DNA from: Pyramidobacter sp.
Lineage (GTDB): Bacteria; Synergistota; Synergistia; Synergistales; Dethiosulfovibrionaceae
Reading direction: 5' to 3'
NCBI GenBank assembly: GCA_017940445.1
Contig: JAGAYQ010000322.1
Coordinates: forward strand, 1-14,699
DNA: 14,699 nt
Both the position numbers and the translations under genes were made by a program. How positions within the stretch are numbered: position 1 is the stretch's first letter; each line of letters starts with the position of its first letter. The notes under the pieces are model-generated. The model was not told the DNA's origin and made no database searches. It worked only from the letters and a program-made list of their open reading frames with translations. Positions 1-6,990 of the stretch are shown here, one piece after another.

Positions 1-470
1 GGGCTAAACGTATCGCGAAGGCGTGCCCTCAGGTCAGTCATGTCGCGGCGGCTGTGCGCTGAAATCAGAAAGATCTGCTCGGCCAGCACGCCGCACTGTT
101 CCGACAGCCAGGCAAGCACTTCCTTGCGAGCAGCCCACGGCTCAAGCAAGTCGACCTTGTTGGCGACAAGGAACACGGGCTTGTTCAGCTCTTCGGCCCA
201 GTCAAGGTCGGACATCGAGATTTCCGGACGGGTCACGTCGAGCACGAGGAACAGTGCTGCACACGAGTCAGCCTGACGGCGGAGCTCCTTCTGGATGTTC
301 GGATCGCTGATCAGCGCCTTGCGGAATACGCCGTAGTGCTTCATCTGAAAGCATCTCTTGCACAGCACGCCCTCTTTCGGCTCCTTGCCTGGAGCGAGAA
401 AGCCGGGCAGGTTCTCGTCAGCCGTCTGGAACACGGCGCCGCAGCCGGGACAGCGTTTTTTCTCTTCCAT
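1..470 (-). CDS. yqeH: YqeH-type ribosome-assembly GTPase, N-terminal part (runs off the window)
   Basis: Circularly permuted GTPase of the YqeH family, which is known to assist 30S ribosomal subunit assembly in the cytoplasm. The 156 visible residues start with a four-cysteine zinc ribbon (C7-P-G-C10 and C37-K-R-C40, followed by FQMKHYG as in YqeH). Next comes the first part of a permuted G domain: a hydrophobic strand VLDVTRPEIS (77-86), the G4 motif NKVD (104-107) and a G5-like ISA (136-138). G4 coming before any P-loop is the signature of the permuted order G4-G5-G1-G2-G3, and G1 should lie beyond the left edge. The ATG at 470 has an AAGGTGA ribosome site 8 bases upstream and lies 36 bases after the mltG stop, so it is probably co-transcribed with mltG. 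Confident in the family; the C-terminal half is not visible. Confidence 0.9.
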   Translation of the reverse strand, partial: MEEKKRCPGCGAVFQTADENLPGFLAPGKEPKEGVLCKRCFQMKHYGVFRKALISDPNIQKELRRQADSCAALFLVLDVTRPEISMSDLDWAEELNKPVFLVANKVDLLEPWAARKEVLAWLSEQCGVLAEQIFLISAHSRRDMTDLRARLRDTFS

Positions 471-506
471 ACTGTGGTTCACCTTCTTTATATCAAGCAC
501 TTCGCG

Positions 507-1499
507 TTACTTTCGATATTTTTTGACGTTTTTGATGTGCTCGCTCTCAGTCTTGGCAAATGCATGAGTGCTGTCGCCCTTTGCCACATAATAGAGGAAG
601 TCGTTCTTGTCAGGCGACAGCGCGCCGCCCCAGGCCGCCGCCGAAGGCACACAGATAGGCAGCGGCGGAAGGCCGGGCTTTTTATAGGTGTTGTAGGGCG
701 AATCGATCTCAAGATGCTTGTAGAGCACACGCTTGAGCACTTCCCCCTTGCGCAGATACCACGCATAAACGACGCTCGCGTCGATCTGAAGGAGCATCTT
801 TTTCGCCAGTCGGTTTTCAATCACTCCCGCGATCACGGGATATTCGCTGTCAACCTGTGCTTCGCGCTGGAGCAGCGACGCGATCACAGCGGCGCGCATT
901 GCCGTGTCCTTGTCCGTGATAACCGTGCCGAATTTGTCAAACCACGCGCCCGATGCCGCTCGGACTAGGGCGGGAAGCGACTTCTCCGTCAGGGCATACG
1001 TCTCGGGCAGCAAAAACGCTGCACGGGCCAGCACATCCTTGGGCAGGATCTTCAGCATCGCCTCGGGATAGTTTTTATCGTCGGAAAGAGCGGCTTTCTG
1101 TGCTTTTTCATCACCGAACGGCAGAGGTTTGGCAGGCAGCGCACCGGGGATGATGATCTCGCTCTGGTACGTAGGTATCGCATCTTTCAGCTGCTGTGCA
1201 ACATACCACGTCGGCCCGGACTTGATCTCGTACGTGCCGGATTTCAAAGTACGGTCTGCGCCTTTTTTCGTCAGCCAGTACAGCAGATTATGGGCGTCGG
1301 TCACAAGTCCCTTTTCGCAGACGGCCCGGGCGAAAGAGCGCAGCGATTCGCCGTCTTTGAGCATGACGAGCTCTGTGCTTTCATCCTTGTGGAACGGCAT
1401 GACAAACACGTCCTTCCACTGGGCAGGCTTCCAACGGTAAGCAGCCAGCCCGAGTGCCAGAACGGCGGCAGCACAGCAAAGCAGGAAAAACTTTTTCAT
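507..1499 (-). CDS. mltG: MltG/YceG-like endolytic murein transglycosylase
   Basis: Membrane-anchored lytic transglycosylase that, in the known family, cuts nascent glycan strands and sets their length. The protein has 330 residues, close to the usual length. A short KK start is followed by one hydrophobic segment (about residues 4-20), an inner-membrane anchor. Then come a LysM-like region (about 40-110) and the catalytic YceG domain. The conserved block IASLLQREAQ contains the expected catalytic Glu, about residue 213, and is followed by VIAGVIENRL and LLQIDASVVYAW. The family ending is also present: DSPYNTYKKPGLPPLPIC, then AKGDSTHAFAKTESEH. The start was chosen at 1499 because GGAGGAGG sits 5 bases upstream; an in-frame start at 1520 lacks this and would remove the spacing from queA. 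It follows the queA stop by 24 bases, so it is in the same operon. Confidence 0.93.
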   Translation of the reverse strand: MKKFFLLCCAAAVLALGLAAYRWKPAQWKDVFVMPFHKDESTELVMLKDGESLRSFARAVCEKGLVTDAHNLLYWLTKKGADRTLKSGTYEIKSGPTWYVAQQLKDAIPTYQSEIIIPGALPAKPLPFGDEKAQKAALSDDKNYPEAMLKILPKDVLARAAFLLPETYALTEKSLPALVRAASGAWFDKFGTVITDKDTAMRAAVIASLLQREAQVDSEYPVIAGVIENRLAKKMLLQIDASVVYAWYLRKGEVLKRVLYKHLEIDSPYNTYKKPGLPPLPICVPSAAAWGGALSPDKNDFLYYVAKGDSTHAFAKTESEHIKNVKKYRK

Positions 1500-1504
1500 G
1501 AGCT

Positions 1505-1512
1505 CCTCCTCC
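1505..1512 (-). promoter_or_regulatory. Strong ribosome binding site deciding the mltG start
   Basis: Reading the minus strand, GGAGGAGG ends 5 bases before the ATG at 1499. This is the strongest Shine-Dalgarno-like sequence I noticed in the window. It rules in the 1499 start rather than the upstream in-frame codon at 1520. Confidence 0.75.
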
Positions 1513-1523
1513 GAAGTCAAAAG

Positions 1524-2576
1524 TTAAACGATCAGCATCGCGTCACCGAACGAGAAAAAGCGGTAGCGCTCCTTCACGGCCTCAGCGTAGGCCTTCATGA
1601 TGTTATCATAGCCGGCAAATGCCGCGACAAGCATAACGAGCGTGCTCTTGGGCAGGTGGAAGTTGGTGATCAGCGCATCAACAGCTTTGTACCGAAAGCC
1701 GGGATAGATGAAGATCTCTGTCTCAAGCGGGCCGGGACGCAGCTCGCCATGAGCCGCACACATGCCTTCAAGCGTGCGGACGACGGTCGTGCCGACGGCG
1801 ATGACGCGGCCGCCGCGCTTTTTTGCTGCCATGATCATGTCATAGGCTTTTTGCGGGATGACGCAGCGTTCGGAATGCATCTGGTGCTGTCTGATGTCAT
1901 CGGTCTTAACAGGGCGGAACGTGCCGAGCCCGACTTCGAGCGTGATGTCGGCAATGTCGACGCCCATATCAGCGATCTTCTGCAGAAGTCCGGGCGTGAA
2001 GTGCAGCCCCGCCGTAGGAGCAGCAGCCGATCGAGGATCCTTGGAATAGACAGTCTGGTAGTCCTCCGGACGCGAACTGCGCTCGTGAATGTACGGCGGC
2101 AATGGCATCGTGCCGTTGGCCTCAGCCAGAGCGCGCACATCGCATCCGGCGGGGAAAGCGACCGAACGGACGCCGTCGTCGCTTTTCACCTCGCCGATAA
2201 CGGCAACCGTGCCATCAGGCAGGCGGACGCCTGTTCCCTCAGGCAGCCGGCGTCCGGGACGCACGAGCGCTTCCCATCGCGTCTCTCTTTCGTCTTCGGG
2301 ACGCAGCAGCAGGATCTCACACTGGGCGGTCCCGCCTTCCTTGACGCCGGCAATGCGGGCAGCCATCACGCGTGTATCGTTGCGCACGAGCACATCGCCG
2401 GGGCGAAACCATTGCAGGATGTCGTAAAAATGCTGATGGAACAGAGCTCCGTCGCTGCGACGCAGCGCCAGCAGACGGCAGTGATCGCGAGGTTCGACCG
2501 GGACCTGTGCGATCAGCTCGGGAGGAAGCTGGTAATCATAGGTATCGATGCTGTAAAAATCAGGTTGGTTCGTCAA
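1524..2576 (-). CDS. queA: S-adenosylmethionine:tRNA ribosyltransferase-isomerase QueA
   Basis: Transfers and isomerises the ribosyl group of S-adenosylmethionine onto preQ1 in tRNA to make epoxyqueuosine, a late step of queuosine modification of GUN anticodons. Recognised family blocks include YDYQLPPELIAQVPVEPRD near the N-terminus, RSAAAPTAGLHFT, ITLEVGLGTFRPV, HSER, GGRVIAVGTTVVRTLE, YPGFRYKAVDALITNFHLP, KSTLVMLVAAFAG and the C-terminal RFFSFGDAMLIV. With a TTG start at 2576 the protein has 350 residues, close to the family norm. An AGGAG site lies 8 bases upstream of the TTG. The frame stays open to 2720, but that extension overlaps spoIID and has no family similarity; a GTG at 2585 is possible but has a poor ribosome site. 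It starts 17 bases after the spoIID stop. tgt, often adjacent in other genomes, is not next to it here. Confidence 0.95.
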   Translation of the reverse strand: MTNQPDFYSIDTYDYQLPPELIAQVPVEPRDHCRLLALRRSDGALFHQHFYDILQWFRPGDVLVRNDTRVMAARIAGVKEGGTAQCEILLLRPEDERETRWEALVRPGRRLPEGTGVRLPDGTVAVIGEVKSDDGVRSVAFPAGCDVRALAEANGTMPLPPYIHERSSRPEDYQTVYSKDPRSAAAPTAGLHFTPGLLQKIADMGVDIADITLEVGLGTFRPVKTDDIRQHQMHSERCVIPQKAYDMIMAAKKRGGRVIAVGTTVVRTLEGMCAAHGELRPGPLETEIFIYPGFRYKAVDALITNFHLPKSTLVMLVAAFAGYDNIMKAYAEAVKERYRFFSFGDAMLIV

Positions 2577-2584
2577 AGGGGTCA

Positions 2585-2589
2585 CTCCT
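2585..2589 (-). promoter_or_regulatory. Ribosome binding site selecting a TTG start for queA
   Basis: AGGAG on the minus strand, 8 bases before TTG at 2576. No in-frame ATG occurs near the conserved N-terminus, so the site is what supports the TTG start. Confidence 0.6.
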
Positions 2590-2592
2590 GTG

Positions 2593-4065
2593 TCACCGCC
2601 GCTGAATGACGGTGCCCGGATAATAAAAATTGAGGATCTTCTCGGCGCTCCAGCCATGGTCTGCCATCGCCTTTGCCCCCCACTGAGAGAGGCCGACGCC
2701 GTGGCCCCAGCCGCGGCCATAGAGCGAGACCGTCCCGGAAACAGTTACAGAGGTCACACCGGCAGACGCGCGCACAGGCTTATTTTCTTCAACGTCGGCC
2801 TGCGGCGGTGCCGGCTGCTTTTCCGGTTCGTGGGGTACGATCGTTTTGTCCTGAACAGTGCCCAGCGCTTTGTTCAGATAAAAGCGCTCGCGCTCAGGAT
2901 ACATGAGCATATCAAGCCGCTCGTCGACCGTGAACTTTTTCTGAGCGATCAGTGCCCGCAGATGCTCTTTTTCTTCCGCGTTCAGCGGTGCTCCTGCCAT
3001 CGCCCGGGGGGCCGGCTTTCGCTGTTCGACAGACCGCAGAGCTGAAACGCGCTGTTCAGCAGAAGAACTGGACGCTCCAGCGCGGGAGAACTCGAAGAAC
3101 GTGCTTCGAACTTTTCGCGCACCGATGAGCATGCGAAATTCTGCGCTCGTCAGCGTGGACGTGCCTGCGCTTCCGGTAAAACGAAGCAACGTAGGACGGC
3201 CGGCAGCATCGCGCTGGATGATCCCCATCTCACGTAAAGTGCCGACGCTTTTGCCCTTTTTGGCCAGAGCGTTCTGGATCTCCGCGGCCGTGACCGTCGC
3301 TTCCCATTCTGCTTTGGGAGACTGGGACGGATACGGCTCGCGGCGCACAACGAGATAGGGTTCTGGCTTGCCCCACACGTCGCGGATATCTGACGTGGCT
3401 CCGCCGCTGTCAGAACTGAAAAACGTGCGCGCCAGTGTGCCGCGATAGGTGACGACCTGTCCGCGAGTCTGAATGACAGCCTGGTCGGTCGTGGCGCCGT
3501 GGATGTTGACGCCGCGGTACACCTGACAGTGGTCAGTGTCGCACACGTCAAAGCCCTGTGAGCTGTGCCGCCCCATTTGTGAAAGCGCGTAAGTCCGAGA
3601 GATCACAGCCTGGGCCTTGAGAACTTCGAGAGCCCAGAGCGGACTGATCTCGATGCCAAGCACGCCGCGAAGGTATTTTTCCACATCCAGTTTGTTGACG
3701 ACCGTCAGTCGGCCGCCCTGAGCGCGCAGGACGATCTCCCCTTCATAGGCAGTCTTGCCGCAGCGGATGGGCTGAGTCGAAGTGAGGATCACAGGCGAAG
3801 CGTAGCTTTTTCCATGAATGACAACATTCGCTCCATGCGCCTGCGCCGTAAAGCTGGACGGCACGGCAAAGCGTTTTCCGCCGGCACTTGCGGCGATCCC
3901 CTGTCCGGAAATAACTGCTGAAGGAATGCCGACTTCGACTCCGACGCGGATCATCAACGCCTGAGCCGGAAGGCACAGCAACAAGGCGCACAAAAAGACG
4001 CTACAAAAGCGGAAGCTGCTCCGCAGGCTCCTGCGGCGGATTTTTTCCCAGATAGCGGTATGCAT
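2593..4065 (-). CDS. SpoIID/LytB-domain peptidoglycan lytic protein with long insertion
   Basis: Secreted or envelope protein of the SpoIID/LytB family; studied members are lytic transglycosylases acting on denuded peptidoglycan. It has 490 residues against about 340 for Bacillus SpoIID. Residues 1-36 form a signal peptide: basic n-region with RRR, hydrophobic CSVFLCALLLCLP, cleavage probably after AQA. The core has LDVEKYLRGVLGIEISPLWALEVLKAQAV with likely catalytic E139, C175 and C180 (candidate metal ligands, spaced CDTDHC), and SSDSGGATSD (217-226). The conserved ending GRGWGHGVGLSQWGAKAMADHGWSAEKIL is at about 450-478. Between core and ending, residues about 325-440 form an extra low-complexity and charged region (SSSS, EKEHLRALI, PAPPQ). 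The ATG at 4065 is preceded by GGGAGG at a rather long 13 bases and overlaps ruvB by 65 bases. The presence of this family does not by itself imply sporulation. Confidence 0.88.
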   Translation of the reverse strand: MHTAIWEKIRRRSLRSSFRFCSVFLCALLLCLPAQALMIRVGVEVGIPSAVISGQGIAASAGGKRFAVPSSFTAQAHGANVVIHGKSYASPVILTSTQPIRCGKTAYEGEIVLRAQGGRLTVVNKLDVEKYLRGVLGIEISPLWALEVLKAQAVISRTYALSQMGRHSSQGFDVCDTDHCQVYRGVNIHGATTDQAVIQTRGQVVTYRGTLARTFFSSDSGGATSDIRDVWGKPEPYLVVRREPYPSQSPKAEWEATVTAAEIQNALAKKGKSVGTLREMGIIQRDAAGRPTLLRFTGSAGTSTLTSAEFRMLIGARKVRSTFFEFSRAGASSSSAEQRVSALRSVEQRKPAPRAMAGAPLNAEEKEHLRALIAQKKFTVDERLDMLMYPERERFYLNKALGTVQDKTIVPHEPEKQPAPPQADVEENKPVRASAGVTSVTVSGTVSLYGRGWGHGVGLSQWGAKAMADHGWSAEKILNFYYPGTVIQRR

Positions 4066-5044
4066 TTTCTGTTGCTTTCCTCCCTCGCGGAGTGCGTTCG
4101 ATCATGCCTTTCTGGATCAGATAAGGCTCATAAATGTCTTCGATTGTCTGCGGTTCCTCGTTGAGCGCTGCCGCCAGCGTCGAAAGTCCGACAGGACCGC
4201 CGTCGAACAGCGTGACGATCGCGTCGAGGATCTTGCGGTCACCATCGTCAAGGCCAAGGCGGTCAAGCCCAAGCGTATCCATGGCGCGTTCGGCCAGCGC
4301 CGCTTCGACGACAGGGACACCGGCCACCTGCGCGAAGTCGCGTACACGCCGCAGCAGACGCAGAGCGATTCGGGGCGTGCCGCGCGAGCGTTCGGCGATC
4401 GAACGGCACGCCTCGGGCTCCACTTTCAGCCCCATCACTCCCGCGCCGCGGTCGAGGATGACGCAGAGCTCCTCCGGTGTATACAGACGCAGCTGCTCGA
4501 TGATGCCAAAGCGTGCCCGCAGGGGCGAACTGAGCAGCCCAAGCCTCGTCGTCGCTCCAACGAGGGTGAAGCGCGGCAGATTGAGGCAGATGCTGCGCGC
4601 CATCGGCCCTGAGCCGACGACGATGTGCAGCGTAAAGTCCTCCATCGCGGAGTACAGAACTTCCTCAATAGTCGTCGACATACGGTGGATCTCGTCAATA
4701 AAGAGCACGTCGTGCTCCTGGAGATTGGAGAGGATCGCCGCAAGATCACCGGGCTTTTCCAGCGCGGGGCCGGTGGTGACGCGAAGCTCGCTCCCCATCT
4801 CATGCGCGATGATACCGGCCAGAGTCGTCTTGCCAAGGCCGGGCGGGCCGTAGAAGAGGATGTGGTCCAGCGCTTCCTCGCGCTTTTTGGCGGCCTGGAT
4901 ATAAATTTCGAGCTTCGACTTGATCTCACTCTGACCGTTGAAATCAGCCAGCTCAAGAGGCCGGAGTCCGCGCTCCTCCTGCCGCTCCAGCCGCTCTTCC
5001 TGCGGCGGCAGCTCAAAGCCGCGAATGATCGGTTCCTTGTCCAT
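4001..5044 (-). CDS. ruvB: Holliday junction branch migration helicase RuvB
   Basis: Hexameric AAA+ motor that, with RuvA, drives branch migration of Holliday junctions during recombinational repair. The 347 residues match the family length. Visible motifs are RPLELADFNGQSEIKSKLEIYIQAA at the start, Walker A GPPGLGKTT (66-74), Walker B DEIH (117-120), sensor 1 GATTR (163-167), the arginine-finger segment RARFG (176-180) and the C-terminal winged-helix segment with IEDIYEPYLIQKGMIERTPRGR. The ATG at 5044 has GAGGTGA 6 bases upstream and lies 14 bases after the ruvA stop. The last 65 bases are also the start of the spoIID-type gene in another frame, which suggests coupled translation. Confidence 0.98.
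   Translation of the reverse strand: MDKEPIIRGFELPPQEERLERQEERGLRPLELADFNGQSEIKSKLEIYIQAAKKREEALDHILFYGPPGLGKTTLAGIIAHEMGSELRVTTGPALEKPGDLAAILSNLQEHDVLFIDEIHRMSTTIEEVLYSAMEDFTLHIVVGSGPMARSICLNLPRFTLVGATTRLGLLSSPLRARFGIIEQLRLYTPEELCVILDRGAGVMGLKVEPEACRSIAERSRGTPRIALRLLRRVRDFAQVAGVPVVEAALAERAMDTLGLDRLGLDDGDRKILDAIVTLFDGGPVGLSTLAAALNEEPQTIEDIYEPYLIQKGMIERTPRGRKATENAYRYLGKNPPQEPAEQLPLL
4021..4036. repeat. Short inverted repeat in the ruvB/spoIID overlap
   Basis: CCGCAG and CTGCGG arms (six bases, four-base loop; seven if the loop is two bases). On the transcript the loop side contains AGGAG. It lies inside both ruvB and the signal-peptide region of the next gene. It could be chance in GC-rich DNA; no function is claimed. 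Confidence 0.35.
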
Positions 5045-5058
5045 TGCCTCTCACCTCG

Positions 5059-5664
5059 TCAGCGCGGCTGAAGCAGCCGCAGACAGGCCATGATCGCCGA
5101 ACTCTCGTCGAGCTCGCCCTGCTCCGCCTCGACCTGCTTGTAGGCTCGCAGTGCAGACGCACGGTCGAACCCGAGCGATTCAAGCGCATCGAGCACGCCG
5201 CCGGCGCTCTTGGCCGCAGATGTTCCCGTGCTGACTGAAACGCCAGCAAGCGGTTCGAAGCCTTTGCGGTGGATGCGGTCGGCCAGCTCGAAACAGATAC
5301 GCTCCGCTGTTTTCTTGCCAATGCCGGGCACTGTCGTGAGCATCTTGGGGTCATCGCGCTCGACAGCCGAGATGATGTCGGCAGGCGAAAGGCATTGCAG
5401 CACCGCGGCCGCCATTTTGCCGCCCACGCCTTTCGTAAGGATCATCAGCTTGAACAGCCGCCGTTCCGTCTCGTCGGCGAAACCGTACAGCGCGATGCCG
5501 GCATCGCTGATCTGAAGATACGTATAGAGAAAAGCCTGTCCGTCGACTTTGCACAGATCGGCGGCGCGGCGGGTGGCAAGCACCTCCACGCCAAAACCGT
5601 TGCAGTCGATGACGACGGAAAAGTCAGATTTTTGGATGACAGTTCCTCTGATGCTGGCAAGCAT
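5059..5664 (-). CDS. ruvA: Holliday junction DNA-binding protein RuvA
   Basis: Tetrameric protein that holds the four-way junction open and loads RuvB. It has 201 residues, as usual. The N-terminal OB-fold starts MLASIRGTVIQK and contains GFGVEVLATRRAA and YGFADETERRLF (60-71, including the acidic-pin-like stretch). Two helix-hairpin-helix elements follow: LTKGVGGKMAAAVL (76-89) and LTTVPGIGKKTAERI (109-123). The C-terminal domain III, with ALESLGFDRASALRAYKQV (160-178), is the RuvB contact, reached after a Ser/Thr/Ala-rich linker. The ATG at 5664 has AGGAG immediately before the ruvC TAG, and the start is only 2 bases past that stop, indicating tight coupling in the ruvCAB operon. Confidence 0.97.
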   Translation of the reverse strand: MLASIRGTVIQKSDFSVVIDCNGFGVEVLATRRAADLCKVDGQAFLYTYLQISDAGIALYGFADETERRLFKLMILTKGVGGKMAAAVLQCLSPADIISAVERDDPKMLTTVPGIGKKTAERICFELADRIHRKGFEPLAGVSVSTGTSAAKSAGGVLDALESLGFDRASALRAYKQVEAEQGELDESSAIMACLRLLQPR

Positions 5665-5666
5665 GG

Positions 5667-6185
5667 CTATCTCCTTCCGTAGGCATACTGCGGGCTGCGC
5701 ACGATCGCCAGTCCCGCCAGAGCAATGCCGAGCGCGTCGGCAGTATCGTCAGGGCGCGGGATCTCCTCCAGACCGAGGAGCTGCTGGATCATGCGCTGCA
5801 CCTGGCGCTTCTCGGCGTTGCCGTCGCCGCACACAGTCAGTTTGACCTCCGACGGTTTCGGCTCAACTAAGGGCAGACGGTACTGCGCCGAAAGCAGCAG
5901 GATCGCGCCTCTGGCCTGCCAGACAGCCTCTGCGGTAGTGCGGTTTTGTCCGAAAAACAGGCGCTCCACCGACATAAAATGAGGGGAGCAGGTTTCGATC
6001 TGCTCCCTCACTCCATCATACAATGCTTTGATTCGGATCGGCGTTTCCTGATGGGGAGGCGTCTCAAGACAGCCGTAAGCGAGGGCCGTATATGAGCCGC
6101 CGCTCTGGCGCACGAGGCCCCAGCCGAGGCGGCCGATGCCGGGATCGATGCCCAGACAGACGAGCCCTTTAGTCGTCGTTGGCAA
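5667..6185 (-). CDS. ruvC: Holliday junction resolvase RuvC
   Basis: Metal-dependent dimeric endonuclease that cuts Holliday junctions symmetrically. It has 172 residues, typical of the family, with an RNase H-like fold. The four catalytic acids are in place: D14 in LGIDPG, E74 in MSVERLFFGQN, and D147 and D150 in RPDDTADALGIALA. The C-terminal half also carries KLTVCGDGNAEKRQVQ, the conserved K/G/K region that contacts DNA. The start codon is TTG at 6185 with GAGGTGA 9 bases upstream, so the gene overlaps the end of yebC by 17 bases. No in-frame ATG or GTG precedes the essential D14. Expression is probably tied to yebC translation. Confidence 0.96.
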   Translation of the reverse strand: MPTTTKGLVCLGIDPGIGRLGWGLVRQSGGSYTALAYGCLETPPHQETPIRIKALYDGVREQIETCSPHFMSVERLFFGQNRTTAEAVWQARGAILLLSAQYRLPLVEPKPSEVKLTVCGDGNAEKRQVQRMIQQLLGLEEIPRPDDTADALGIALAGLAIVRSPQYAYGRR

Positions 6186-6924
6186 TGGCCTCGTTCACCT
6201 CGTCAGTAAACTCGAAGTTGGCAAACACGTTCTGAACATCGTCGTGGCCTTCAAGCAGGTCAATCAGCTTGACCATCTTGCGGGCCTTGTCGACGTTGCT
6301 GATCGAAACAGTCGTTTTGGGAACCTGGATGACTTCAGCATCGGCGATCTTGTAGCCCTTCTTCTCAAGAGCTTCGCGCACGTCCATCATGGCGCTGGGA
6401 TCGGTCGTCACCTGAGCGCCCTCGTCCTGCATGGCGACATCGTCGGCGCCGGCATCGATCGCGTCTTCCATGAGCTGGTCCTCATTGACCTCGCCCTCAA
6501 CGATGACGCTGCCCTTGCGCTCAAAGTTCCAGGCAACGCTGCCGGGCGTGCCCATTGAGCCGCCGTTGCGCTCAAGGATCGCACGGATCTCGGGCGTGGT
6601 GCGATTGCGGTTGTCAGTCAGCGACTCGACGATGATCGCGACGCCCTCGACGCCGTAGCCTTCGTACGTGATCTCCTCGTAGGAGACGCCCTCCAGCTCG
6701 CCGGTGCCGCGCTTGATGGCGCGCGTGATCGTATCGTTGGGCACGCTGGCTGCTCTGGCGCGGTCAAGAGCTGCCTTCAGGCGCACGTTCATGCCAGGAT
6801 CGCCGCCGCCTTCCTTAGCGGCGATGATGATCGCCTTGATCAGCTTCTGGCGCTCGTTGCCCTTCTTGGAGTCCTGCGCAGCCTTACGGTGCTTGATATT
6901 AGCCCACTTGGAATGTCCCGACAT
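6169..6924 (-). CDS. yebC: YebC/PmpR/TACO1 family protein
   Basis: Cytoplasmic protein of the YebC family, long annotated as a transcriptional regulator; more recent work links members to translation, including relief of stalling at proline-rich stretches. The 251 residues are the normal length. The N-terminal signature MSGHSKWANIKHRKAAQDSKKG is intact, followed by GGGDPGMNVRLKAALDRARAASVPNDTITRAIKRG and YEGYGVEGVAIIVE. The middle shows NGGSMGTPGSVAWNFERKG and the C-terminus DLLEGHDDVQNVFANFEF. The ATG at 6924 has GAGGTGA upstream, then a run of T. It heads the yebC-ruvCAB cluster, a widespread arrangement. Which branch it belongs to (YebC1 or YebC2) was not resolved. Confidence 0.96.
   Translation of the reverse strand: MSGHSKWANIKHRKAAQDSKKGNERQKLIKAIIIAAKEGGGDPGMNVRLKAALDRARAASVPNDTITRAIKRGTGELEGVSYEEITYEGYGVEGVAIIVESLTDNRNRTTPEIRAILERNGGSMGTPGSVAWNFERKGSVIVEGEVNEDQLMEDAIDAGADDVAMQDEGAQVTTDPSAMMDVREALEKKGYKIADAEVIQVPKTTVSISNVDKARKMVKLIDLLEGHDDVQNVFANFEFTDEVNEAIANDD
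6195..6201 (-). promoter_or_regulatory. Ribosome binding site supporting the TTG start of ruvC
   Basis: GAGGTGA on the minus strand, inside the yebC coding end and 9 bases before TTG at 6185. It explains how ruvC can start without an ATG. Confidence 0.6.
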
Positions 6925-6949
6925 AAAAAATCACCTCATGAAAAGTTTG

Positions 6950-6974
6950 AAAGGACCGATCTGCGGTCCCCTTT
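6950..6974 (-). terminator. Hairpin after nadE, possible weak intrinsic terminator
   Basis: GGACCG (6953-6958) pairs with CGGTCC (6964-6969) around a five-base loop. Flanking AAA/TTT can extend the stem past a two-base bulge. On the minus strand the stem is followed by TTTCAAACTTTT, a broken U-rich tail. It lies between the nadE stop and the yebC start, so it could end nadE transcription or be part of the yebC leader. Confidence 0.45.
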
Positions 6975-6990
6975 AAAACAGTTTTTTGCG

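Noticed and set aside
336..968. A 210-codon plus-strand open frame at the left side
   Set aside because: Opposite yqeH and mltG; the zinc-ribbon and YceG motifs on the minus strand account for this DNA.
2224..2256. Inverted repeat CGGACGCC/GGCGTCCG in queA
   Set aside because: The eight-base arms lie in codons for a partly repeated Leu-Pro-Gly motif with a 17-base loop; this is likely chance in GC-rich coding DNA.
1290..2609. A 439-codon open frame on the plus strand
   Set aside because: It lies opposite mltG and queA, both strongly recognised. The translation is Arg/His/Asp-rich with no family pattern, as expected for the complement of GC-rich coding DNA.
2577..2720. N-terminal extension of QueA (Ala/Ser/Gly-rich)
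   Set aside because: It overlaps the conserved C-terminus of the SpoIID-type gene, has no family similarity, and a TTG with a good ribosome site lies at the right place.
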